Of a stretch of DNA of 53,034 nt, positions 25,250-37,700 are shown piece by piece. Below the pieces are notes generated by a model that saw nothing but the letters and a program-made list of their open reading frames with translations, was not told where the DNA came from and did not search any database. This stretch comes from Planctomycetota bacterium (GTDB lineage: Bacteria > Planctomycetota > MHYJ01 > JACQXL01 > JACQZI01), in assembly GCA_016207825.1 (NCBI GenBank), contig JACQZI010000037.1:1-53034 (forward strand). Reading direction: 5' to 3'. Positions within the stretch are counted from its first letter, which is position 1; each line of letters starts with the position of its first letter. The position numbers and the translations under genes were made by a program.

Positions 25250-25264
25250 GCACGCTTTTTGCTA
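25247..25264 (+). promoter_or_regulatory. Sigma-54 (-24/-12) promoter of the GxxExxY and giant surface genes
   Basis: TGGCACG (25248-25254), four bases, TTGCTA (25259-25264): an exact match to the TGGCACG-N4-TTGCW consensus with GG and GC ten bases apart. Transcription should start near 25275, before the GxxExxY ATG at 25322. Clustered inverted repeats lie 86-200 bases upstream. Confidence 0.85.
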
Positions 25265-25272
25265 TGTAAATC

Positions 25273-25290
25273 AACCACAAAGGCACGAAG
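25273..25290 (+). repeat. Left copy of an 18-bp inverted repeat (AACCACAAAGGCAC)
   Basis: AACCACAAAGGCACGAAG occurs in the 5' leader of the GxxExxY gene. A reverse-complement copy with 17 of 18 bases identical lies at 25805-25822 inside the giant gene. It belongs to the same word family as the CACGAAG intergenic repeats. Confidence 0.7.
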
Positions 25291-25321
25291 GGCACAAAGA
25301 TAAGATAAAATAAGGTGATTT

Positions 25322-25711
25322 ATGGATGAATTAGGGAAAAAAAGAAGCAATGAATTATCTAACAGGATAATCGGAGCGGGGATTGAGGTTCACCGCGTTC
25401 TTGGCCCAGGTTTATTAGAATCCGCTTATGAGGAGTGCCTTTGTTATGAGCTAAAGCAATCTAAGCTTTCATTTGAAAGACAGAAAGCTTTGCCGGTCAT
25501 ATACAAAGAAATTCATCTTGATTGCGGTTATCGCATTGATATTCTGGTGGAAAAACTGGTGATTATAGAATTAAAATCGGTCGAACAAATCGAACCGGTG
25601 CATGACGCCCAGTTATTGACTTATCTTAAACTATCCGGGTTATGGCTTGGATTGATAATAAACTTTAATGTCCCAATCCTAAAAGATGGGATTAAACGAG
25701 TAGTTAATTAG
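25322..25711 (+). CDS. GxxExxY protein
   Basis: 129 residues of the GxxExxY family, named for GLLESAY (near residue 36). Other conserved parts are [37 protein letters not shown] and [23 protein letters not shown]. The spaced Asp, then Glu-x-Lys (DILVE...IELKS) resembles the PD-(D/E)xK nuclease core, and the family is thought to belong to that fold, but no activity is established. It is the first gene after the sigma-54 promoter, nine bases before the first possible ATG of the giant gene. It is bracketed by an 18-bp inverted repeat. It may therefore be an inserted passenger and not an original operon member. Confidence 0.88.
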   Translation: MDELGKKRSNELSNRIIGAGIEVHRVLGPGLLESAYEECLCYELKQSKLSFERQKALPVIYKEIHLDCGYRIDILVEKLVIIELKSVEQIEPVHDAQLLTYLKLSGLWLGLIINFNVPILKDGIKRVVN

Positions 25712-25732
25712 ATAATAAAAATGGAGAAATGT

Positions 25733-28700
25733 ATGTTGAGCGAAGCGAAATCCCGATTAGCATCGGGGCGGAAATCGAAACTGATTACTGGAATTCTTAG
25801 TGCTCTTTGTGCCTTTGTGGTTAGTCTCTCTCCCGTTTTTGCCTTTGAAAGCGAGCCGCCCCCGATTGTCAAAAAAGCGCAGTTTGAATCGGTCAAAGAC
25901 GGCGCCTGGAGTGACCAGAACACCTGGGACCCGATAGGCGTCCCGGATACCGGCGATACCGCAACGATAAAACATGCCGTAACGATTAATGGACCCGGCA
26001 CAACCAAGTGCGGTAATATTACGGTAAATGCCGGGAAAAGCCTGACTATCGTTGGTCCTGCAACTCTGGAAATTGATGACGGTTCCCAAGTTGTAAATAA
26101 TGGAACATTTACGGTAAACAGCGCCGGCGGCCTGGCTAAGCTGACCTCAGGCGGGACAGCCAGTTTTAGCGGGTCTGCCGCGACATGGGCTGGGAATAAC
26201 CTTGCCTTTACCAAATTTTCTTATCCCTTTGCCCTAGATACTACGGGTGTTACTTTTAGCGAAATAGGCACTCTTACTACCGGTGCGTTTACGGTTGGAA
26301 GCGCCGTTACCCTTAGCGGTAACCTTGCCTCAAGCGGATTGATTACGGTTAGCGCTAATTTAAATATCGGATTGAACACCTTAACCGCAGGCGCCGGCAT
26401 TACCATTACCGCCAGCACGCTTTCTGTCGCAAGCGGCGGGACGATTAATTGCAATGGTGGCAGTTTCGGATTCACTGCAAACTCTACCGCGCGTTTAACT
26501 TTAGCGCCCGGCAGCAAGGTTTACCTGAATCCGTCAGCCGACGGACAGTACGGATTTAACCTGGTAGACGGCGGCCAGATTTCCGCCACCGGGACAGCAG
26601 GCAACCTCGTAACAATCGCTTCTTCCACCGCGTATAAAACGTATATACTTTTAAAGAATACCGCGACGGCCGGCACGCCCGCGGCTTTATTCCAATACTG
26701 CGATATCACCGGTTGCGGAGTGTCTGTTACGGATAAATGGGGTATTACTGCCTATGATGTAAACGGTAATAACGATAGCGGCGTTGCCGCCCAGGGGTTG
26801 ACAGTTGACAACTGCCAAATCCATAACGGTAGCGCGTGGGCTGTGGTGCTTAATACCATTACCGGCGGATGCCTTAATAACCGCATTACCAATAACACCA
26901 TGTATAGCCTGTCCACCGGCGGTATTTATATCGGGCCGAATACTACAGGCAACAACGGCCACCTCATCGGAGGCAATACGATTTATAGCAGTAATTACGG
27001 GATGCAGTTTGTCGGCGCTAATGTTGCGGGGTCTTATTGCTTTAGTACGAACCCCATTACTAATACCACGATTTATAGTTGTGCCTATGGATTGTTCATT
27101 GACCGGGGTATTTGCGGAGGTTCGTATACGAACGAGCAAATCTTCCGTAATTGTAATTTCGGAACGTTGGGACAGAATACTACCGCGGATATCGGGTTTT
27201 TCTATTGGGCAGGCCGGACTATCCCCAACGCATTGCGCCTGGAAAATTGCATTCTGGCTTCACCGGTCGAAGTTGAAACAGCTAATATTCATGTTGCCAA
27301 CGACCGGATTGTTTCCTATAAGCACGACAGCGTTCCCGGTTTAGTCAGGGCTTGGGGCGATTGGCGCCCGCTTGGTGTTGCAGGCCAGGTGAAGGCCAGA
27401 TACGATACGGCCTTGGTTGCCGGAGTGACTAATGATGCCAATACCCAAAAGATAGTGGAGTTCGGGCCTTGTTCTACAACGATGGCTGCAATCGGGACCT
27501 TGCCTTACCAGATACCCGCCGGTAAAAGCCGTTTGAGGATTGACCCCAGCCAAAATGGCGGCGCATTGATAGAATTTGTCGGTATTACCACACCCAGCTG
27601 GGCGCCGGTCCTCGTTCGTTCTACCGGTGCGGACACCTACGGCATCCTCATAGAAGGCGGCGCCAATCCTAACCAGGGAAAATTCTCTGTATATGCAGTC
27701 GAATTCCAGAACTTGGTTACCGGCACGCTCATCTCATCTACAGGCAGTATCCCGAACGAAACGACCAACAACCTTCCGTCATTAGACTATTGCACATGGA
27801 AGAACAACACGGCCGGCACAACACATCTGGTATTAGCGGTTGGCGGTAATATTACCAGGACCGGTTGCTCCTTTGATACTTCTACGACATGGGATGTCCG
27901 GGTGGATAATACTACCAATATCACATTCACCAATTTTACCAATTCCCGCGCTAATACGGCTGATAACGAGGTTTCCGGAACAGTTACATGGTCCGGTGGC
28001 GGGACGACCTATTATGCGGTTGCTAATGGTGCTTGGAATAATGCTTTTACTTGGGATATAACTCCTGGCGGCGGCGGCGGATTTGGTCCGCCTACTATTA
28101 ACGATAATGTGGTTATTACTAACGTAACAGTAACAATTAGTTCTGCTCCTGGCACTGTTTCTTGTACAAACCTGACGGTTAGTAATACGGGGATACTGAT
28201 ATTCAATCCTTTAGCCGCGGCTCGTTCTTTAATTATTAAAAACGGGGGTATTATATCGAATACCGCTACGATTGATTTCCAGAGTAATACGAATCCTGTT
28301 ACCATCACGGCAGAAAGCCTGACTAATCCAAATAGGGTTATATATAAAGGCAATGATTTAACCTGGCTGGCCGGCTTGAACCTGACCTTTGCCGGTATGG
28401 ATTACCAGCGAGCGATGAACCCCTCGACGAATGTTAATATTACTTTTAGTAACAGCATGCAGACTCAGACTGTAACAATTATCAATGGCAGCACCTTAAA
28501 ACTGGATGGCAGCGGGACGGCTATTACCTGGACCGCGGCAGGGGATGTCGCGATTGGCTCGGCAGCCACTACAGGCCTTTTAGAGCTCCAGCCGGAGACC
28601 GCTCTTAAAATCCAATGCGCCTCTAACGGCCAATACGGCCTGATTGTGGATTCGCTCGGCACCCTGACCGCGACTGGAACTTCCACGGCAGACCGCGACT

Positions 28701-31700
28701 GTATAATCACTTCGGCTTCCTCTTTCCGCTCGTATATCTATTTGAAACCCGGTTCGCTCTCCAAATTCCAGTATTGTAATATATATGAATTGGGTTATGC
28801 CCAAGGGTCTCCTTATACAAAGGAAGGCATATTTGTAGACGCGGTTAAGAATCAGGCGAATGATGGTTTTACCGTCGATGGCTGCGATATACATAACAAC
28901 TATCAGGGAATTCGTGCCAGTAATATTACGAGCACCTCTATCGCAAATTCTAAAATCTATAATAATAGTTCAAGAGGCATATATTTTTACTCTCCTAATT
29001 GGGATGCACGGAGTGCAAATAATAATATCAGTAATACAGAAATATATAATAACCCAACCGGGATAGAGATTGTAATTGATTCAAGTATTAGTATTTATAA
29101 TAACACAAAGGTCTATAATAATACTTATGGTTTAATAGTCCGGTCGGTAGACCCCCTTACTTTTGACGGCGGTTCGATTTATGGCAATACGTATGGAATA
29201 GAAATCCAGGAGTGGAGCAGCAGTGATAATTTTATCAATGTTCAATTTGGTACGCCTGTCGTTAACAGCGTCTGCGATGTCAATTTGAACCCGGGGACAA
29301 CCCCGACGAGTAACAGAATCAATTACTTCAGGAATTGCCTTTTTAACAGTGCTACTGAATTTAGGTGGGCGAACCCCGCTAATGTCCATGTGGGTTTTGC
29401 GGCTGTTTCCTACAAACACGACCAGGTGGCCGGTGATATAAGAATCTGGGGGGATTATGTTAAATCGGCCGGGACAGAGAATTGGAACTATACTAATCAT
29501 GGATATACGCCGGTTGCCCCTGATGCCGGCCAGGCAAACACCCCCAAGGTAGTAACTTTCATGCCTGGCGCTTCAGGGCTTAATGGCGGGACATCACGTT
29601 TCCGTTTGGATGCCGCCGCAACACTGGATATGGCAAGCGGGAATACCACGCCCGTTAATATCACCTCGGTTAAGTCGTCAGTCGCCGGCGTTTATTATAA
29701 CATGATTCTTTCGGGCACCATCAATGCCAATTGTTATAAGTTTGAGAATTTGGGATACGACGCCGCAAACTCAAATTACGGCCTGGAAATACGCTCGACC
29801 GCGGCGCAAATCACCTCTTTAAATAACGGTATTTATGCCAACTGTAAGGCAGACGGGCAGCATCTCTATTTCAATAATACCGCCTTCGGTGGCAATAAGA
29901 CTATAAGCGGGTGTTCCTTTGATAATTCCGCCTGGTATGATGTCTGGACGAATATCGGCGCGGCGCAGTATATTACTTTTACCAATTACAGCAATGACTA
30001 TGCCGGCACCAAGGATTTTGAAGAGCAGGGTTACGCAGATTGGTTCACTGCAGGCGCATGGATAACCGTAAAAGACGGTAACTGGCATGATGGAAGCACC
30101 TGGAATAACGCCTCGGTTCCTCCGGATTGGAACGATGTAACGATTAACCATACCGTGAACGTAACCGGCACGGTCAAGACCGGAAACATCGCGATTAATG
30201 CCGGAGGCCTGGGATTAAATGGAGGACCGCAAGCCATGACCCTGCAGGTTTTGGCCGGAATGACGATTACGAACAACGCCTCTATTAGTGTAACGGATGA
30301 CACCAATACGGTAGAACTAACATCTTCCGGAGCAGGCGCGCCGGACTATTTTATCCTTGCCGGGAACAATTCACTTAACCTGAACGGTAAGGACCTGACC
30401 ATAGGCTTGGTGCAGGTCGGGACTCCTATAACCGTCCCGAACCTTTCTGTTTTAACGATAGATAACGATTTACGGACGATTACCACCACCATATCAGACG
30501 GCGGCGAATTGAAACACCAGACTGCAGGAAAAGAATGGTCGGCAACTGGAAATATTTCTGTATCCGGTATACTGCGTTTGGGCGCAAATACTTTGACCAG
30601 GATTAATTCGTTATCTTCAGACGGGCAATATGGGTTAGAGGTGGAATCAACCGGCTACTTAGAGGCCCTTGGCACATCTTCCGCATCGCGCGATTGTATT
30701 ATTTCCAATGGTGGTCCGGGGTCTTATAAATTATATCTGTTGCTTAAAAATGGTTCGGAAAGCAAGTTCCAATATGCAACGCTTTGTTATATAGGGACAG
30801 CTACAGATAGCAACAAAAGGGGGATACGTGCTTCTTCGGTAGACGGTAACGTGGCGGGCGAAGGATTAACCGTAGATACGTGTAATATTTACGGCTGTTA
30901 TTTCGCTTTCTATTTAAGTTCATGTACTTACAACACCGTCAAAAATAATAACATCTATGATAACTCGCGCGGTATTAGCGTAGATGGAACTACTAATAAT
31001 AATACGATTGATAATAATTATGTCTATTCAAATACTGATAACGGTGTTAGTTTTGGCTGGGCTGGAGTTAATCAAACTTTTACTAATATGTGGATAAGTA
31101 AAAACCCGGTTGGAATATCGGTAGGTAATGGGACTCCAGCCACTACAGCATATGCGGTGTTTATTAATTCGGTTATTACGAACAGTTCCACAGCAGATGT
31201 TGTATCTTATGGTGGTTATGTTGGCGCGCAGAGATTAACCTTGCAGAATTGTATTTTAGGCTCTACTACCGAAGTTCAAAACACTATTGATAAAACAGGC
31301 GATTGGGTCATTTCCCAAAAACATGACCAGGCGGCTGGAACAACGGTAATCTGGGGGGATTATTCGCCAGCAGCAGGTGCGACCTTGAAATTCAACTATG
31401 CGGATGAAAGTTATACCGGCGCCGGAGACCAGAATGTCCAGAAAACTGTTTTAATAGGACCTTCTTCCATAGTTGCTTTCGGTAATCGCTCAAGGTTGCA
31501 AATACCGGCGACTTCGGTCCTGCAGATGAAAGGAGGCGTCGGTTTAGCCCAGGCAACATTAGTTTCTGCCACGGCCGCGGCCGGTTATTTCTATGTTATC
31601 GGGGTTTCGGGAACTATAGATGCCAATAACGTTAAGATATCAGGCCCGGCGGTCGGAGGCATTTACGTGCCCTCGACCGGCACATTAGCTGATTTTAATA

Positions 31701-34700
31701 ATATTACTTTTACAAATCCGAGCCCGATTAACGTAAATTATCTTAAGGTTTTTAGCGGGCAGCAAAAAACCTTAAGCGGTATATCATTTGACGACAACAC
31801 GAGTAGTAAAGATGTTGAGGTCGGGTGGAACGGAATAACGCCGACACAACTGACTTTTATTGATTATACTAATACTAATGCCGGGACCAAAGATTTAGAA
31901 ACAGACGGTAGCCAGGCAATCTGGAAAAGCACGATAGCGCTTTTTAACGGGGCAACCCAAATCCCGGGAACCATCTATCAAGGCGATGCCAATGTCCCGA
32001 TGCTGAAATTTAATATTGCTCCTTCATTGCCCGCGGGAGTTGTTTGCAGTGAAACCCTGCTTACTTATGTCGCCGTGACGCTAACCGGCGCAGGCGCTTT
32101 TAGCGACTCAGATATTAGTGCCGTCAAGATATACCGGGACACTGATGGAAGTAATAATTTTGACGCAACCAAAGATCTACTGATTTCCAATCCTGTTTCC
32201 TTCACCAATTGGTATGTAAATATTCAGTTAATTCCGGCGCAGAATGTTCTTACCGCTAACAATAATACGTTCTTTGTGGTTTATGATATATCGAAAACGG
32301 CGAATTTAGTGCCTATTGGTGCGCGTTTGGTGGATAATAATTATTTTACAGTAAGCGCCCCCCATGATAAAGCGGCGATGGCAACGCTCTCCTCGGGCAA
32401 TACGGTACTTACCGTAGTTGATTGGAAATCCGACCTGCAATTAAGAAAGGATCCGGCTGGCGGATGGACAGGTAATGATATCTATACCATGGATGGGCAA
32501 AATCAGAGCATCATTAGCAACACAGATAATGCCAAAGTTGCCTCGTATTATATCAGGATACAGAACGACGGAGGTTCGCTCGGTGACTTTTCTGTTACCG
32601 GCGATGCCGGCTTGGCAGGACAATGGTGGGTTACTTATTACAGCACTATTAGCGGTGACATTACTTCCAGCATCACAGGTCCGGGTATTTTATTAAACTT
32701 AGCTGCCGGGGCAACCTGGGATTTTGCGGTTGGGGTGGAGCCACAAGGACAAGCCACCGCTTCCTCTAAAGAACTAAAGATTTGGTCCAGGCCTAAAAAT
32801 GATGCAACAACGACATTACAGGATTTGGTTAAATTTACTACCTATGTCTACCCGAATCGTGCGGATTTGGCAGTAAAGGCGCAGGGAGGTAGTTATTCTA
32901 CCGACGACACCTTTGACCCGCCTGCCGAACAGAAACTTTCCGCGACTATAAATAAGAACACCCTGGTGACTTACTATGTCCAGTTGCAAAACGATGGCAC
33001 CGGCAACGACCAGATAACTGTCACCGGGACATCCTCTGCTACGCTCGGAACCGGCTGGACGGTAAAATATTACGATTCCGGCAATACGGATATTACCACG
33101 AATATAACCAACGGCTTAGGTTGGCTTAGCCCGGTATTAACATCTACCGGCACGACCGAAATCCGCGTTGAGGCAACGGCTACCGATACCGCGGTTGCTG
33201 GCATATATACTATTACCGTGGGTGGAAAATGTTATAACGATGCCACAAAGACCGACCAGGTAAAAATAGCCCTAACGATTAATTCGACATACCGTTCGGA
33301 TGTCATGGTTAAGAAATCATCTGAAGCCGATGGTTTCTATCTCACGGACAACACTTACGAAACTATCCCCGCCGCCCAGATAAAAAACACCTCTATTGAT
33401 ATCGGCGGCATTACTTCATATTATATTAAGCTGCAAAACGACGGTAACGTTACTGACAACTTCACCATAACCGGCACCAACGCCGCCTTTGGCCAATCAG
33501 GGCCTGCCGCTACGTGGTGGGTGACGTATTACTATGGAACCGTTGATATTACCTCTGACGTAACTTCCAATAAATGGCTCTCTCCGCCGGTGACAGTGGG
33601 CGGCAATATTGTTTTAACCGCATATATATATAACCAGCTTGGGGCAAGCGGAAGTGCCAAGGAAGACTACCTTACCGCCATATCTTACAACGATTCCGCG
33701 AAGAAAGACGCGGTGAAAATGATAACTTCCTGCGGGCAGCTTTACCAGCCGGATCTCATGGTGTCCAAAGACGGGCTTCCTCCCTGGAATACGGATGAAG
33801 CATACGATACCTCTCTTACTCCCACGACTACCGCGCAGGTCATAACACAAACTGTTCCTTCCTATGTGTCGGTTCCTGACGCGGAAGTAACCTATTATAT
33901 CCAAATACAAAATGACAGTATTAACAACGATACTTATTCAATCACCGCGGCATCTCCAACCGGCGCCGCTACGGGTGCGGGATGGTTCATTACATATTAT
34001 GATTCTATTACCCGTGCTACGGATATCACCCCGATGATCATCGGGGCAGGCGGTTACGGCACCCCTATCCTTACTGCTAATGGCGGAGCTATTACCATGA
34101 CCGCCGTGATTGGATACGATTCTGCCCTAATCGGGCCGAATGTTACCAAAGACATATATATATATGTAAACTCGGGCGTTGATTTAGCGAAGCGCGATGT
34201 AGTAAAATGTGTCGTCAAAACCGCAAACTACCAGCCGGACCTTTATTCTTCGGCTACTATCGGCGGATTCCCCGGACCGTATAATAACGTCTATAATGCC
34301 AATCCGGCAACCCAGGCGCAGACCAAAATCGTTGATAACGGGATGACCGTTACTTATTATTATAAAATCCAGAACGACGGCAGTTATTCTACCGGAGGAT
34401 TATTGCCTTACTCAATAACCGGGAATGACGGCACCGTGGGCCCCTGGACGATTACTTACTATTATGATGGCGCCGTTACTCTTAACGATTTACCTGATGA
34501 CGGGGAAGAGATTGATATTACCGATGGATGGTCGGTCGGTAATTTCAACGTCGGCGAAACCAAACAGTTGATTGTCCTGATAAGTGCATCAGGCGCAGCA
34601 CGGGGTGCTACCCAGAATTTCGACCTATATGCCACGAGGCTTGAAACAGGCGAAACAGATACCGGAAGGATAACGGTCGAGGTTCCTTCGCCAGATTTAT

Positions 34701-37700
34701 GGATAAATAGAGACAACGGCGTAACATGGGTCGGCCAGGACCAATATGCGCCTACAGCACAGGTTACCAGCACCCTTATCGCAGGTTCTACCGTTGTCAC
34801 ATATTATATTACATTGGAAAACGAAGCAGCGCTTGCCGATTCGTTCTCAATAACAGCCAATGGCTCAAGCGGTGCGGGCTGGTTCATTACATACTATGAT
34901 CAGGCCGCCGCTCCGGGAAATAATATTACCGGTCAAATAACCACTCCTGTTACCGGCTGGTCGCCGGGCAGTTTGAATGGCGGGGCAACAGGTATTATGA
35001 GGGTTGAGGTGGAATACAATGCCGGGGTGGTTCCTGTAAATGAAACCAAACCAATCACTATCTATGCCTTCTCCATAGTAGGTGCGCCTGCGTCTTTGTA
35101 TGATGAGGTTGCCGGGCAGACTACGAGCGCTTCTTATAAGCCAGATATCCTTGTTAAAAAGGCGGGTGAAGCATACAATTTTGATAATGTTTACAGCAGC
35201 GATTCGAGTGTCCAAAACCTGCAGGCGACGGTCAGTAATAACCAGGTGGCAACATATTATTACCAATTACAAAATGACGGAACATATACTGCAACAAGTT
35301 ACTCTATTACCGGAGACGATGGTAACGTAGGTAATTGGTGGGTAACATATTATATAGACCCCGACGGCGATGATGGGGAATTAGATGGCGCGCAGACCTC
35401 TATTACCACCCCCGGAATAGCAACGAGTGCGATTACCCCTACGGGTATAGCATATTTAAGGGCTAATATATATGTAAACGCCTTTGAACCTCCCGGACAA
35501 AATAAGATTTTTAAGATATATGCAACCAAGACGGATACGGGTGAGGTGGATTCTGTCCAACTTACAGCGCAGGTTCCGGGAACGGATGCGATGGTCGCGC
35601 TCGATTTCGATCCTCTTGTAACATCATCCACATGGAAGACAAATAACGTTTATGAAACCGCTATTCCAAACAGCGAGCAGATTGTCAGCCGGACAATCGC
35701 GGCGAATATGGTGGCTACTTATTACATAATGATACAAAACGACGGCGGTGCGCTGGATACAATCTCCGTGACAGGAGTCTCTTCCGCCGACCTTGGCGCC
35801 GGGTGGTGGGTGACATATTACAGTTCTTATGACGGGGCCGGTGATGTGACCGGGCAGGTAACAAGCGCAGGTGGATATCCGATAATTAACCTGGCCGAAG
35901 GCGCGACCTCTACCATGCGGTGCGAAGTTTGTTACGACAATCCCGTTTTGACGGAACAGACTAAAAACATCTATATCGTAACAAATTCAACCACAATAGT
36001 TGGGTCAAGCGATGTTGTAAACGCACAGATACTTACCGCAAACTATAAGCCTGATTTATTATCCAAACCTGCTGGTGGTGGGTATACGGGAGGCGATAGC
36101 TACTCGTCCGACCCGGCTAACTTAAGCCAGGCAACCAATATCAATAACTACCAAGTACTTACATATTATTACCAGTTACAGAATGACGGCAACTATGACT
36201 CACCAGGATATACCATAACGGCGGATGCCGGTAATATTGCGGATAAATGGTTTGTGACGTATTATTGGGGTAATACCCAAGTGGAAAGTGAAAACGATGC
36301 CAATATTATTCCTGCGGCGACAATTACGCCTACCGGTTGGTTTAGCGGCGTTCTTAACAAAGGCTATAGCAAAATATTACGGGTTAATCTCTACGTTACA
36401 AATGATTCCGCGGCGGTTGCAAAGACATTCAAGATATGGGCAACCAAGGTGGATACAGGCGAAACTGACGCCGGACAAATAGTGGCGACAGTGACTAATT
36501 CTTACACGGTAGATTTAATGTACCAGAAGGCTTCCGGAGGAAGTTATGCCAATACGGATAACGTTTACGAACCGCCGGCTACAGAAGATGCTACTCAAAA
36601 CCAGAATATAGCAAGAGCGTATCCAATGATAGGCACGGCAACTTATTATATCAGGATTGAAAATGAAGGCAATACAGATACGGTTTATACGGTAACGGGA
36701 ATAGCCGATGAAGGTAGTTTGACTGGTTCTTGGACAATAAGCTGTTACAATTCTACCACGGTATTTAACGGGACGACTGATATTACTGCCGACATAGCCG
36801 GAGGCGGCTGGGTGACGCCAAGCCTTGAAAGAGCTGCTTTATACGGAGGCGCTTCAAACTGGCAGGACATCACGGTTGTGACCACTCCTTCCATGGATAT
36901 TACCGGAAATACAACTTGTACGGTGATTGCCAGGGTTCGTTACAGCGACGGTGGTCCGGCCGATTCCATTAAGCTTACTTCAACCATGGATGCCGAATAC
37001 AAACCAGATGCCCATATTTCTAACGGCGGCGCTTATACGGGTGATGATGTTTGGAATACGGACGGTTCCGGAGCGAATAACCAGGCTAATACAACCAACC
37101 GTAATGTTGCCGCAACCTATAAAGTGCAGGTTCAAAATGACGGCAATATTAATGAAACGTTTACACTGACCGGAACTTCCTCGGCGACGCTCGGGGCCGG
37201 ATGGACCGTGTCGTATTACAGCGATGCCGGGTATTTAACCGATGTGACGAATCAAATGGTGAGTACCGGCCATGTTACTGCAGTGATTAACCTCGGCGCA
37301 CCGGGAGTTCCGGTTGAGGTGTTATGGATTAAAGTGACGCCGGATGATACGGTTGCCGGAAATACAACAGTAACCGCAACTGTTACGGCGATATCCTCAA
37401 ATGATAGTTCCGAAAAAGATACGGTATCTATGGCAACTACCGTTAACAATGCTTATCAGGTGGATGCGCTTATTAACCAGAGCGGTTGGGTTGGGGAAGA
37501 CCAATATTATCCGCCGACCAATCAAACGGCAAGCGGCGCTTTTACGAATAGGCAGACGCTTACATATTATATAAAGATACAAAATGAAGGTAATACTAAC
37601 GAAACAATAACTTTAACCGGCGTTGGAAGCGATAGCAAATGGACGATCAGTTATTATGACAATTCAGGAAGCGGCAGAACGGATATCTCCCAGGGCGTAA

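Noticed and set aside
25322-25711. Toxin-antitoxin or restriction role for the GxxExxY gene
   Set aside because: No partner gene or methylase is adjacent, and the family has no established function.
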